A model generated the notes under the pieces. That model worked only from the letters and a program-made list of their open reading frames with translations, made no database searches and was not told where the DNA came from. The position numbers and the translations under genes are program-made. Below are positions 1-5,437 of a DNA stretch of 8,175 bases, piece by piece (position 1 is the stretch's first letter; the number at the start of each line of letters is the position of its first letter). Origin of the DNA: an uncultured Clostridia bacterium (GTDB lineage Bacteria > Bacillota > Clostridia > UBA1381); contig CAJTPP010000023.1 of NCBI GenBank assembly GCA_910578235.1, forward strand, positions 1-8,175, read 5' to 3'.

Positions 1-2
1 AA

Positions 3-560
3 TTATATTTCTTCAAGAAAATTGGATTTTATGAGCGCTTTTCGGACAACATATCCCAAATATGAAGCGACGGCCGCTTTTATTATGTCAAACACGATAA
101 ACGGCGCTGCGCAGGCGGCGAAGGCTTTGGCAAAATCAACCTTTTGAACAGCCATAAACTGGATAGTGCCTATTCCGTAGCATATTATAATTATTCCTAT
201 AAGACTTATAATAAATATTCTGATAAGAGTAATTATTTTGTTTGTTCCGTATTTTTGTGTAAGCGCGCCTATAAAAAGCGTCATGAATATGTATGACCAT
301 ATGTAGCCGCCGGTTGGGCCAAATAATATCTGAATACCGCCCTTAAAACCTGAAAAGACAGGCAGTCCGACCGCTCCGAGAAGAATATAGATAAGCACGG
401 ATACCGTACCTTTTTTTGGCCCGAGTATTATGGCTGTCAGAGTTACGATAAAGGTTGCCATTGAAATCGGGACAGGGCCTATCGGGATTGTCATCACGCA
501 GAACACGCACATAACCGCTGCAAACACGGCGCATATTACCATTGTTTTTGTTTTCATCAT
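3..560 (-). CDS. bioY: Biotin transporter BioY (ECF S-component)
   Basis: This is a membrane substrate-binding subunit for biotin uptake, which works alone or with the energy-coupling-factor module (EcfA, EcfA' and EcfT) in the cytoplasmic membrane. The protein is 185 residues, the usual BioY length, and almost entirely hydrophobic, with about six membrane segments. The family signature is clear at residues 65-86, GLPVF-SGF-GG followed by FGPTGGY, and a PF-x-x-x-D-x-x-K-like stretch occurs near residue 155. The gene is complete, with TAA at the window edge. An AGGAGAG ribosome site (567-573) lies 6 bases before the first of two adjacent ATG codons, so the start could be either. No energy-module genes are visible here, so it probably shares a module encoded elsewhere. 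A consensus promoter and a BirA-type operator lie upstream, which supports the biotin assignment independently. Confidence 0.95.
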   Translation of the reverse strand: MMKTKTMVICAVFAAVMCVFCVMTIPIGPVPISMATFIVTLTAIILGPKKGTVSVLIYILLGAVGLPVFSGFKGGIQILFGPTGGYIWSYIFMTLFIGALTQKYGTNKIITLIRIFIISLIGIIIICYGIGTIQFMAVQKVDFAKAFAACAAPFIVFDIIKAAVASYLGYVVRKALIKSNFLEEI

Positions 561-595
561 TGTTATCTCTCCTGTATAAAAAATTTTACCTGTAA

Positions 596-624
596 AGTAT
601 ACTATAAAATTTATTGTTTGTCAA
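596..624 (-). promoter_or_regulatory. bioY sigma-A promoter
   Basis: On the minus strand a perfect TTGACA (-35, 624-619) is followed after 17 bases by TATACT (-10, 601-596). Transcription would begin near 589, leaving a leader of about 30 bases. That is too short for a riboswitch, so control by a protein at the promoter is expected. Confidence 0.85.
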
Positions 625-650
625 CTCTATATTTTAAAAATGGTTTACAA
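618..650. promoter_or_regulatory. BirA-type biotin operator overlapping the bioY -35 box
   Basis: The sequence TTGTCAACT (618-626), a 15-base spacer and GGTTTACAA (642-650) form an imperfect dyad. The right arm matches the known BirA half-site GGTTTACAA at all nine positions and the left arm matches TTGTAAACC at seven of nine. Spacers of 14-16 bases are typical of this operator. One of the two left-arm mismatches (C at 622) falls inside the TTGACA -35 box of bioY. The site would therefore block RNA polymerase when biotin-bound BirA sits on it. That BirA binds here is inference from the motif. Confidence 0.82.
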
Positions 651-659
651 TTAAAAGTG

Positions 660-688
660 TTTACTTTTTTTGTAAAAAGTGATATAAT
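660..688 (+). promoter_or_regulatory. Promoter of the DUF2264 operon
   Basis: A perfect TATAAT (683-688) is preceded by TG one base upstream (680-681), giving an extended -10 box. A weak -35 TTTACT (660-665) lies 17 bases upstream. Transcription would start near 695. The BirA-like operator ends 10 bases before this -35 box, so an effect of BirA on this gene is possible but not implied. Confidence 0.75.
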
Positions 689-707
689 AAAAATATAATA
701 TACTTTC

Positions 708-712
708 GGAGG
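708..712 (+). promoter_or_regulatory. Ribosome binding site deciding the DUF2264 start
   Basis: GGAGG here is only 2 bases from the ATG at 715 but 8 bases from the in-frame ATG at 721. The spacing favours 721, which removes two residues from the longest reading frame. Confidence 0.75.
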
Positions 713-720
713 TTATGAGT

Positions 721-2406
721 ATGTATAATAAGCAGTATTTTCAGGAACAGATGATTAATATTATAAATCCCCTGAAAAAGTTTTATGACGGCGGCGTTGT
801 GCGCTTTGCGCGGCATAGCGCGTGGTATGAGAATGTTTCCGCGGATATGGAGGCGTTTTCGCGTCCGCTGTGGGGACTTGTTCCGTTTTTTGCGGGCGGA
901 GGCAGCGACGAGGATTTTAAAAAGCTGTATACTGAAGGTATAGCTGACGGTACGGATGAAAGATCGCCGCGTTATTGGGGCAGGTATCATGACAGGGATC
1001 AGCGTTTTGTTGAGATGGCGGCTATTGCTTACGGACTGATGTTTGCGCCCGATAAGCTTTGGAAACCGCTTTCTTGTGATGTTAAGGATAACCTCTGCGA
1101 ATGGCTTTCGGGTATTAATCAGAAAGAGGTTTGTGACAGTAATTGGATATTCTTTAGAGTATTTGTCAATTGTGCGCTGAAAAAGATCGGCAGACCATAC
1201 GATAATGAGCGTCTGCAAAAGGATATAGCCCGGCTTGATGAGTTTTATCTCGGAAACGGCTGGTATAAGGACGGTCCTGTCGGTCAGAAAGATTATTACA
1301 TATCGTTCGCGTTTCATTTTTACGGACTTATATATGCTGCCGCAATGAGGGACGAGGATAGCGAGCGCGCTGAGATATATAAGAAACGCGCGTGTGAGTT
1401 TGCGAAAACATTTATATACTGGTTTGATGAGGATGGCGAAGCGGTTCCTTACGGGCGGTCGCTTACATATCGTTTTGCGCAGACAGCGTTTTGGAGCGCG
1501 TGTATAGCGGCGGATATACGGCCGTTTTCTATTGAGGTTATGAAAGGTATACTTGTGCGTAATCTTGAAAATTGGCTAAGTAAGGATATATTTGATCATA
1601 GCAGTCTTCTGACTGTAGGTTATGATTATCCGAATCTGCTTATGGCGGAGCATTATAACGCTCACGGTTCGCCGTACTGGTCGCTGAAAGCGTATGCTTT
1701 TCTTATGCTTCCGGATGATCATGAGTTCTGGAAGTGCGAGGCCGCTTCTATGCCGGGGCTTGACAGTATGAAGCTGATAAAGGAGGCGGACATGCTTGTT
1801 TCGAGACGGAACGGCAGAAGCGTTTTGTATGCCGGCAGTGACAATGAAAACTTTGAATGCGGACAGATAGTGCCGAAATATCTGAAATTTGCCTACAGCG
1901 CGCATTTTGGATTTAATGTGATGAAAGGCGCGATGAATATAGAGGAAGCCGCTCCGGACAGCATGCTGGCCTTTGAGCTTGACGGTATGATAATGGTGCG
2001 CAGACACTTTGTATCATGCGCTGTGACGGAGGATAAGGTTATAATTGAATGGTCGCCGTTTAAGGGGATAGACGTTAATACAACGGTTATACCGACAGCC
2101 GAAGGACATATCAGACGGCATAAAATTATTTCTGAATATGAATGCGAAGCCTATGACGTGGGTTTTGCCGTTGCGAACCGTGACGCTGATAATTGCGTCA
2201 GCGGCGAAGGCGAAACCGCATGGGCGAAAAATGATTTTCAGCATTGCGAGGTTATCACCGGTACAGGCGGTGAAGGCGTAGTTATACAGGCGGCGCCGAA
2301 TACAAATCTTCGGTATTCAAAAACGATTATTCCTGCGGCCCGTTACAGGATAAACAAGGGTGAAACGGTGATAGAAACTATTATAAAGGATCATATGGAG
2401 GATTAA
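721..2406 (+). CDS. DUF2264 domain-containing protein
   Basis: This is a 561-residue cytoplasmic protein of the DUF2264 family, with no signal peptide or membrane segment. Family-like blocks are YWGRYHDRDQRF (85-96), SNWIFFRVF (140-148), DGPVGQKDYYISFAFHFYG (184-202) and PYGRSLTYRF (243-252). Aromatic-rich helical blocks of this kind suggest an alpha/alpha toroid like that of unsaturated glycan hydrolases. DUF2264 proteins are often found near plant-polysaccharide degradation genes, but no reaction is established to my knowledge and no such genes flank it here. Residues from about 370 onward look like a beta-rich C-terminal domain. An ATG at 715 is also in frame, but GGAGG (708-712) sits 2 bases from it and 8 bases from the ATG at 721, so 721 is preferred. 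It heads a run of same-strand genes; DUF4250 starts 2 bases after its stop codon. Confidence 0.87.
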   Translation: MYNKQYFQEQMINIINPLKKFYDGGVVRFARHSAWYENVSADMEAFSRPLWGLVPFFAGGGSDEDFKKLYTEGIADGTDERSPRYWGRYHDRDQRFVEMAAIAYGLMFAPDKLWKPLSCDVKDNLCEWLSGINQKEVCDSNWIFFRVFVNCALKKIGRPYDNERLQKDIARLDEFYLGNGWYKDGPVGQKDYYISFAFHFYGLIYAAAMRDEDSERAEIYKKRACEFAKTFIYWFDEDGEAVPYGRSLTYRFAQTAFWSACIAADIRPFSIEVMKGILVRNLENWLSKDIFDHSSLLTVGYDYPNLLMAEHYNAHGSPYWSLKAYAFLMLPDDHEFWKCEAASMPGLDSMKLIKEADMLVSRRNGRSVLYAGSDNENFECGQIVPKYLKFAYSAHFGFNVMKGAMNIEEAAPDSMLAFELDGMIMVRRHFVSCAVTEDKVIIEWSPFKGIDVNTTVIPTAEGHIRRHKIISEYECEAYDVGFAVANRDADNCVSGEGETAWAKNDFQHCEVITGTGGEGVVIQAAPNTNLRYSKTIIPAARYRINKGETVIETIIKDHMED

Positions 2407-2407
2407 A

Positions 2408-2581
2408 ATGCTGCCAGAGGAACCGGCAATATTGCTTAGTTTTATTAATACAAAGCTGCGCGACTATTATAAAAATCTTGACGAGCTGTGCTCCGATATG
2501 GAGATTGACAGAAATACCGTTGAGGAAAGACTGGCATTAATAGGCTATAAATACAAGGAAGAAAGAAATCAGTTTATATAG
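2408..2581 (+). CDS. DUF4250 family mini-protein
   Basis: This short gene encodes 57 residues beginning MLPEEPAILLSFINTKLRDY and ending in an E-E-R-N-Q-F motif. Both ends match the DUF4250 family of 55-60-residue proteins found in Firmicutes and some other bacteria: an LP-x-x-P-x-x-LLS-x-(I/V)NTKLRD start, an LDELC-x-x-x-x-(I/L)-R centre and a GY-x-Y-x-EERNQF end. The function is unknown. The LDELC-to-IGY stretch reads like a small helix-turn-helix (a 'long enough helix, turn, LxxIGY' pattern), so nucleic-acid binding is conceivable but unproven. GGAGG (2397-2401) lies 6 bases before the ATG and overlaps the end of the DUF2264 gene, with one base between the upstream stop codon and this start. 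Co-transcription and probably coupled translation with DUF2264 are therefore likely. Confidence 0.88.
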   Translation: MLPEEPAILLSFINTKLRDYYKNLDELCSDMEIDRNTVEERLALIGYKYKEERNQFI

Positions 2582-2616
2582 GCGCGGAGATGGTGTATAT
2601 TTAATATTGATGTTAT

Positions 2617-2640
2617 GAGAGGAGTTTAATGTAAATAAAC
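2617..2640 (+). promoter_or_regulatory. Ribosome site with in-frame ATG-TAA start-stop before the CYTH gene
   Basis: A GAGAGGAG ribosome site (2617-2624) is followed 4 bases later by ATG (2629-2631) and directly by TAA (2632-2634). Both codons are in frame with the CYTH start at 2641, giving ATG-TAA-ATA-AAC-ATG. The true start is 16 bases from the ribosome site, further than usual. This could be a minimal start-stop element that lowers translation, or a point change that moved the start downstream. Confidence 0.6.
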
Positions 2641-3186
2641 ATGACGGAAACAGAGATAAAAAGCATCATAGACGAGACGACATATCTTAAATTACAGAAA
2701 TCATTCAAGTGGAATGAAATAAATGAACAGAAAAATAATTATTATACCGACCGTGACGGAATATTGATGGAAAACCGCATAATGGTGCGTATCAGAGTGA
2801 TTGACGGTACAGGCAGACTACAGGTGAAGCGGCATAAAAACGACAACAGTCCGTTGCAGATATGTGAGGAAAACGAATACGCGGTGGACGGGGTTCCGGA
2901 GACGATTGACGTGAAAACCGCAAAACGTATCACGGGTATGGATACGGGAGAGCTGTATTTGATGGGGAGCGCTGTAACACTGCGCCACAGCTTCAGGCAT
3001 AACGGAAATGAGCTGTGTCTTGATAAAACGGTATATTTTGATAAGGTTGACTATGAGGTGGAGGTTGAGTATGAGGACAAAATGAGCGCCGAACTGCTTA
3101 TGAAGCTGACCTCGTTTGGAATAGCGTTTAACAAAAAATCAGTAGGCAAGTTTTCGCGTTTTCTTGCCGAGTACAATATGAAATAA
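2641..3186 (+). CDS. CYTH-domain protein (triphosphate tunnel metalloenzyme family)
   Basis: This 181-residue protein is a full-length single CYTH domain, the fold of adenylate cyclase CyaB, thiamine triphosphatase and bacterial tripolyphosphatases. The family hallmark ExExK is present at residues 3-7 (ETEIK). Other tunnel residues are visible: NYY with Asp37 in the second strand, Arg50 and Arg52 (RIR), Lys63 (LQVKR), a Glu at 77-79, Arg115, Asp128-Lys129, and DYEVEVE at 137-143. A basic KKSVGKFSR stretch at 165-173 matches the closing helix. Members cleave or use triphosphate-containing substrates with a divalent metal; which substrate is used cannot be read here. The ATG at 2641 is chosen because the ExExK motif starts at residue 3 and a stop codon lies in frame 9 bases upstream. 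It sits 59 bases after DUF4250 and 45 before the PP2C gene. Confidence 0.88.
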   Translation: MTETEIKSIIDETTYLKLQKSFKWNEINEQKNNYYTDRDGILMENRIMVRIRVIDGTGRLQVKRHKNDNSPLQICEENEYAVDGVPETIDVKTAKRITGMDTGELYLMGSAVTLRHSFRHNGNELCLDKTVYFDKVDYEVEVEYEDKMSAELLMKLTSFGIAFNKKSVGKFSRFLAEYNMK

Positions 3187-3231
3187 AACAGACAGAGGAA
3201 TATCCGCGCAGAACGGAGGGTAAGTATTTAT

Positions 3232-3948
3232 ATGAGGGCGGTATCGATTACCAACAGAGGCGGAAGGCGGAATAATGAGGACAGTGTAAGGTTTGCGCAT
3301 GCGGACGGCATGTGGTGTTTTACGCTGTGCGACGGTCTTGGAGGACACCGGTGCGGAGAGATTGCGTCCGCAGCGGTAGCAGAGACGATATGCGCGGAGT
3401 TTGAAAATGCTCCGTCTGTTTCCGCGGACGCACTCAGGGGGTATATTGAAAAGGCCGCTCAATGTCTTGAAGAGGAAAGAATGAATGATATTGAAAAATA
3501 CGATATGTCCTCGACGGCAGTAGTGCTTGTGACGGATGGTGAGAAAGCTGTTTGGGCGCATGCGGGTGACAGCAGACTGTATTATATCAGAGGGGGGAAA
3601 ATTGAAAAAATTACCAATGATCACAGTATCGCATTCTGGGAGTATCAAAACGGACTTATAAGCTATGACGATATACGCAGCAGTCCAAATCAGAATAAGC
3701 TTCTGCGGTGCATAAGCGATACGGACAGGCTGGAGGTGGAGTATTCCGAAGAATGTGCGCTTACTGAAAAAGAGGCGTTTTTGCTGTGCTCCGACGGTTT
3801 CTGGGAATTTGTGCGGGAGACAGATATTGAGAATAGTCTGGATAACGCTAAATCGCCGAAAGAATGGCTGGAGAATATGCTGACGGTTCTGCATGAAAAT
3901 GAAACGGAGAATAATGATAATTACAGCGCGATTGCGGTAATGATATAA
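3232..3948 (+). CDS. PP2C-family serine/threonine protein phosphatase
   Basis: This is a 238-residue soluble, metal-dependent phosphatase that removes phosphate from Ser/Thr of proteins. It spans one complete PP2C domain without extra modules, the size of bacterial PrpC/Stp enzymes. Metal and catalytic motifs are in order: RRNNED with Asp17, CDGLGGH with Asp34-Gly35, SSTAVV (93-98), HAGDSRLYYI (110-119), DHS (130-132), CSDGFWE with Asp188, and NDNYSAI with Asp229. All expected aspartates are present, so it should be active. Such phosphatases usually sit beside a PknB-like kinase, which is absent here; the partner kinase is elsewhere or the substrates differ. GGAGGG (3215-3220) lies about 11 bases before the ATG, longer than average, but no better start exists before the RxxNED motif. 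It is the last gene before a strong terminator. Confidence 0.93.
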   Translation: MRAVSITNRGGRRNNEDSVRFAHADGMWCFTLCDGLGGHRCGEIASAAVAETICAEFENAPSVSADALRGYIEKAAQCLEEERMNDIEKYDMSSTAVVLVTDGEKAVWAHAGDSRLYYIRGGKIEKITNDHSIAFWEYQNGLISYDDIRSSPNQNKLLRCISDTDRLEVEYSEECALTEKEAFLLCSDGFWEFVRETDIENSLDNAKSPKEWLENMLTVLHENETENNDNYSAIAVMI

Positions 3949-3988
3949 AAAATCAGGAGAATGACATTTAGTCATTCTCCTGATTTTT
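3948..3988. terminator. Bidirectional intrinsic terminator between PP2C and XRE genes
   Basis: An 18-base perfect inverted repeat (3948-3965 with 3971-3988) has a 5-base ATTTA loop. Runs of A at one end and T at the other make a working U-tract in both directions. It begins at the last base of the PP2C stop codon. The right arm encodes the last residues (KNQEND) of the opposing XRE gene, whose TAA lies in the loop. Confidence 0.93.
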
Positions 3989-4306
3989 ACTTTTACATAA
4001 TTTTATACATGATTTAAGTATACTTCGCACATATTCCGCCTGTTCGGGCGTAAGCTCGTCAAGTTCCCAAAGTATTGTGGAAGCAGGCTCTCTTCCGGTA
4101 ATAATATAATCTATTGATACGTCTAAAATAGAACAGAGTTTTACTAAATTGGTCAGTTTAAGCCCTTTTTTACCATTTTCTGTTTCTGAAAGTGTCTGAA
4201 CACTGATATCAAGTTTTTCGGACAAAGTATCCTGAGTAAATCCCATTTCAATTCTTCTTGTGCGTATTCTGTCACCCATGGCTATATAAAATGGTTTTTT
4301 GTTCAT
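3968..4306 (-). CDS. XRE-family helix-turn-helix transcriptional regulator
   Basis: This 112-residue protein has a Cro/C1-type DNA-binding domain at about residues 10-71. Typical features are GDRIRTRRIEMGFTQDTLSE, then the recognition helix ISVQTLSETENGKKG, and the closing L-x-x-L-x-x-L-C-x-I-L-D-V-S-I-D-Y-I-I-T-G that ends such domains. The tail (72-112) is a short helical segment (ELTPEQAEYVRSILKSC), perhaps for dimerisation, with no ligand or peptidase domain. An upstream in-frame ATG at 4319-4321 has no ribosome site, whereas AGGGGTGA (4318-4311) is 4 bases before the ATG at 4306, so the shorter form is chosen. It is divergent from the AbrB-like gene and converges on the PP2C gene. Repeated TCAACT elements upstream may be its own operators. 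The target genes are unknown. Confidence 0.9.
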   Translation of the reverse strand: MNKKPFYIAMGDRIRTRRIEMGFTQDTLSEKLDISVQTLSETENGKKGLKLTNLVKLCSILDVSIDYIITGREPASTILWELDELTPEQAEYVRSILKSCIKLCKSKNQEND

Positions 4307-4310
4307 AGTA

Positions 4311-4318
4311 TCACCCCT
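4311..4318 (-). promoter_or_regulatory. Ribosome binding site deciding the XRE start
   Basis: Read on the minus strand this is AGGGGTGA, one mismatch from AGGAGGTGA-type sites in its GGTGA end, 4 bases before the ATG at 4306. It lies inside the reading frame opened by the ATG at 4321, which argues against that earlier start. Confidence 0.7.
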
Positions 4319-4321
4319 CAT

Positions 4322-4394
4322 ATCAACTATAAATTTATTTTATCAGTTTTTAGTTGATTTTAGAATAAATAAAAAGCTTAACTTTTATTCAACT
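4322..4394. repeat. Repeated TCAACT/AGTTGA elements in the divergent XRE-AbrB region
   Basis: A perfect 8-base inverted repeat, ATCAACTA (4322-4329) and TAGTTGAT (4351-4358), is separated by 21 bases. A third copy of the core, TCAACT, occurs at 4389-4394, six bases before the AbrB gene's -35 box. Next to it TTAACTTTT (4378-4386) and TCAACTTTT (4389-4397) form a near-direct repeat 11 bases apart, one helical turn. These are candidate binding sites for the XRE regulator or the AbrB protein. The region is AT-rich, so some repetition could be chance. Confidence 0.5.
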
Positions 4395-4399
4395 TTTTA

Positions 4400-4428
4400 T
4401 TGACACAGCTGTAAAATTATGGTACAAT
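4400..4428 (+). promoter_or_regulatory. Promoter of the AbrB-like gene
   Basis: A perfect TTGACA (4400-4405), a 17-base spacer and TACAAT (4423-4428) form a strong sigma-A promoter. Transcription would begin near 4435, giving a leader of about 25 bases. Confidence 0.87.
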
Positions 4429-4445
4429 ATGTCTGAAATTGGGAA

Positions 4446-4454
4446 AGGTGGTGA
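4446..4454 (+). promoter_or_regulatory. Ribosome binding site deciding the AbrB-like start
   Basis: AGGTGGTGA differs at one base from the ideal AGGAGGTGA and lies 5 bases before the ATG at 4460. It falls inside the frame that would open at the TTG at 4439, so 4460 is the start. Confidence 0.8.
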
Positions 4455-4459
4455 AAGAA

Positions 4460-4693
4460 ATGGAAATGAGCAGAAGTGTGGACGAGCTGGGCAGAATAGT
4501 TATACCGGCTAAAATGAGAGAGGCTATGCAGGTGTTCAGCGGCGCAGTGCTGGATATCGAACTGAGAGACGACGAGATAATTCTGCGTAATCATCAGGAT
4601 ACATGCCGTCTTTGCGGTAATCCGATTGATTTGAAGCGCGTAAAGAAAAATTATGTGTGTGGCGAGTGTATAGCGGCAATCAAAGAAATGTAA
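4460..4693 (+). CDS. AbrB/SpoVT-family regulator with C-terminal zinc ribbon
   Basis: This 77-residue protein is a transition-state-type regulator. Residues 4-43 form the swapped-hairpin AbrB DNA-binding domain, with the diagnostic SRSVDELGRIVIPAKMRE (4-21) and a closing D-E-I-I-L-R. Residues 49-70 carry C-x2-C and C-x2-C (Cys49, 52, 67, 70), a small zinc ribbon common in clostridial AbrB-like proteins. It probably acts as a dimer or tetramer on AT-rich promoters; no target is evident. AGGTGGTGA (4446-4454) is 5 bases before the ATG at 4460, the classic spacing. A longer frame from TTG at 4439 would contain this ribosome site and is rejected. It is single-gene, with its own promoter and terminator, and lies divergent from the XRE gene, which suggests paired regulation. 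Confidence 0.92.
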   Translation: MEMSRSVDELGRIVIPAKMREAMQVFSGAVLDIELRDDEIILRNHQDTCRLCGNPIDLKRVKKNYVCGECIAAIKEM

Positions 4694-4695
4694 TG

Positions 4696-4738
4696 TAATC
4701 AAAAAAGTGACTGCGCTGTACAGTCACTTTTTTGATTA
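4696..4738. terminator. Bidirectional intrinsic terminator between AbrB-like and DUF2161 genes
   Basis: Two 18-base arms (4696-4713 and 4721-4738) pair perfectly around a 7-base CGCTGTA loop. The core GTGACTG/CAGTCAC is followed by six T in the plus direction and, by symmetry, six T in the minus direction. The stop codon of the opposing DUF2161 gene is the last three bases of the right arm. Confidence 0.92.
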
Positions 4739-5437
4739 TTCTTTTGTTTTAAGCAAAAGATCAGTATAATATTTTTCAAGCTCGGGATAGTCCATAAGAT
4801 CTGTGCGTCCTTTTTGGGTTATGCCGTAAATACCCTTTTCCGTTTTCTGAAACCAGCCGTAAACATTGCTTCGCAGAATTGTGTATGTATTTTCCGCTCC
4901 GCCAAGCTCTCGTATGCGCTTGGGAGACAAATTTCCGTACATGTCGAGTATGCATGCTATATGTATGCATTTTTCCGTGTAGGCGGTAACGATTTTGGTG
5001 CCTGTAACGCCGCCTGTGTTTGTTTCTATTGTGCGCCCGTTTATTTCATTCATAATTTCATCGCGTTTTTTTCGGTTTTTATAAGCGGATGTGTACGGTT
5101 TTGGCTCAAAAACGATTTCCGCAAAGGAATGTTCTCCGCGCAGGGATACAAAAATCAGTCCAAGCTCCAGCTTTTTCAGCACCGAGAAGGTGGAACGGAA
5201 TTTTCGGAATGAGTATTGTTTCGGTTTCGGTACGGCGACAAATACGTCCGCGCCTGTTTTTTGGCGTTTTACACCTTGCGCAAGCAGATTGACTGACAAG
5301 TTTTTTTTCAGCTCGACAATGATAAATTCGTCATCCTTAACGGCCGTCATGTCACAGTCTTTGACCTCAGCGTTGACCTTGTATCCCCGCTTTTCAAACA
5401 GTCTGCATACGGGGGCGTACAGTTCTTTTTCTGTCAT
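4736..5437 (-). CDS. DUF2161 family protein with nuclease-like fold
   Basis: This is a 233-residue cytoplasmic protein. Residues 1-110 match DUF2161: an E-x-x-L-Y-x-P-V-x-x-x-F-E-x-x-G-Y start, then EVKDCDMTAV (24-33) and IIVELKKN (39-46), then L-L-x-Q-G-V-x-R-Q. Glu24, Asp29, Glu42 and Lys44 form an E-x4-D-x12-E-x-K pattern like the PD-(D/E)xK nuclease core. Family entries are sometimes labelled phosphodiesterases, but activity is not shown to my knowledge. Residues about 155-230 resemble a winged-helix unit (LSPKRIRELGG, GWFQKTEKGIYGITQKGR). The start overlaps the stop codon of the deacetylase-like gene as ATGA, so translation is probably coupled; GGGAG lies 13 bases upstream, a weak position that fits coupling. 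It is the last gene of the operon. A toxin or defence role is not supported by the context. Confidence 0.85.
   Translation of the reverse strand: MTEKELYAPVCRLFEKRGYKVNAEVKDCDMTAVKDDEFIIVELKKNLSVNLLAQGVKRQKTGADVFVAVPKPKQYSFRKFRSTFSVLKKLELGLIFVSLRGEHSFAEIVFEPKPYTSAYKNRKKRDEIMNEINGRTIETNTGGVTGTKIVTAYTEKCIHIACILDMYGNLSPKRIRELGGAENTYTILRSNVYGWFQKTEKGIYGITQKGRTDLMDYPELEKYYTDLLLKTKE

Noticed and set aside
560..660. A possible riboswitch upstream of bioY
   Set aside because: The promoter leaves a leader of only about 30 bases, too short for a riboswitch, and the BirA-type operator explains control better.
661..1317. A 218-residue minus-strand reading frame opposite DUF2264
   Set aside because: It lies wholly against a recognised family gene, has no ribosome site I can see, and its Arg/Lys/Ile-rich composition is typical of an antisense shadow.
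3139..3975. A 278-residue minus-strand reading frame opposite PP2C
   Set aside because: PP2C has every catalytic motif in the plus frame. The opposite frame matches no family I know and runs through the terminator.
4439..4459. A TTG start extending the AbrB-like protein by seven residues
   Set aside because: The ribosome binding site lies inside that extension and is ideally spaced for the ATG at 4460.
4306..4693. XRE and AbrB-like genes as a toxin-antitoxin pair
   Set aside because: Both proteins are DNA-binding regulators, they are divergent rather than co-transcribed, and neither has a toxin domain.
4736..5437. DUF2161 as a restriction or defence nuclease
   Set aside because: The nuclease-like core alone is not enough; no methylase, toxin partner, integrase or other defence gene is nearby.
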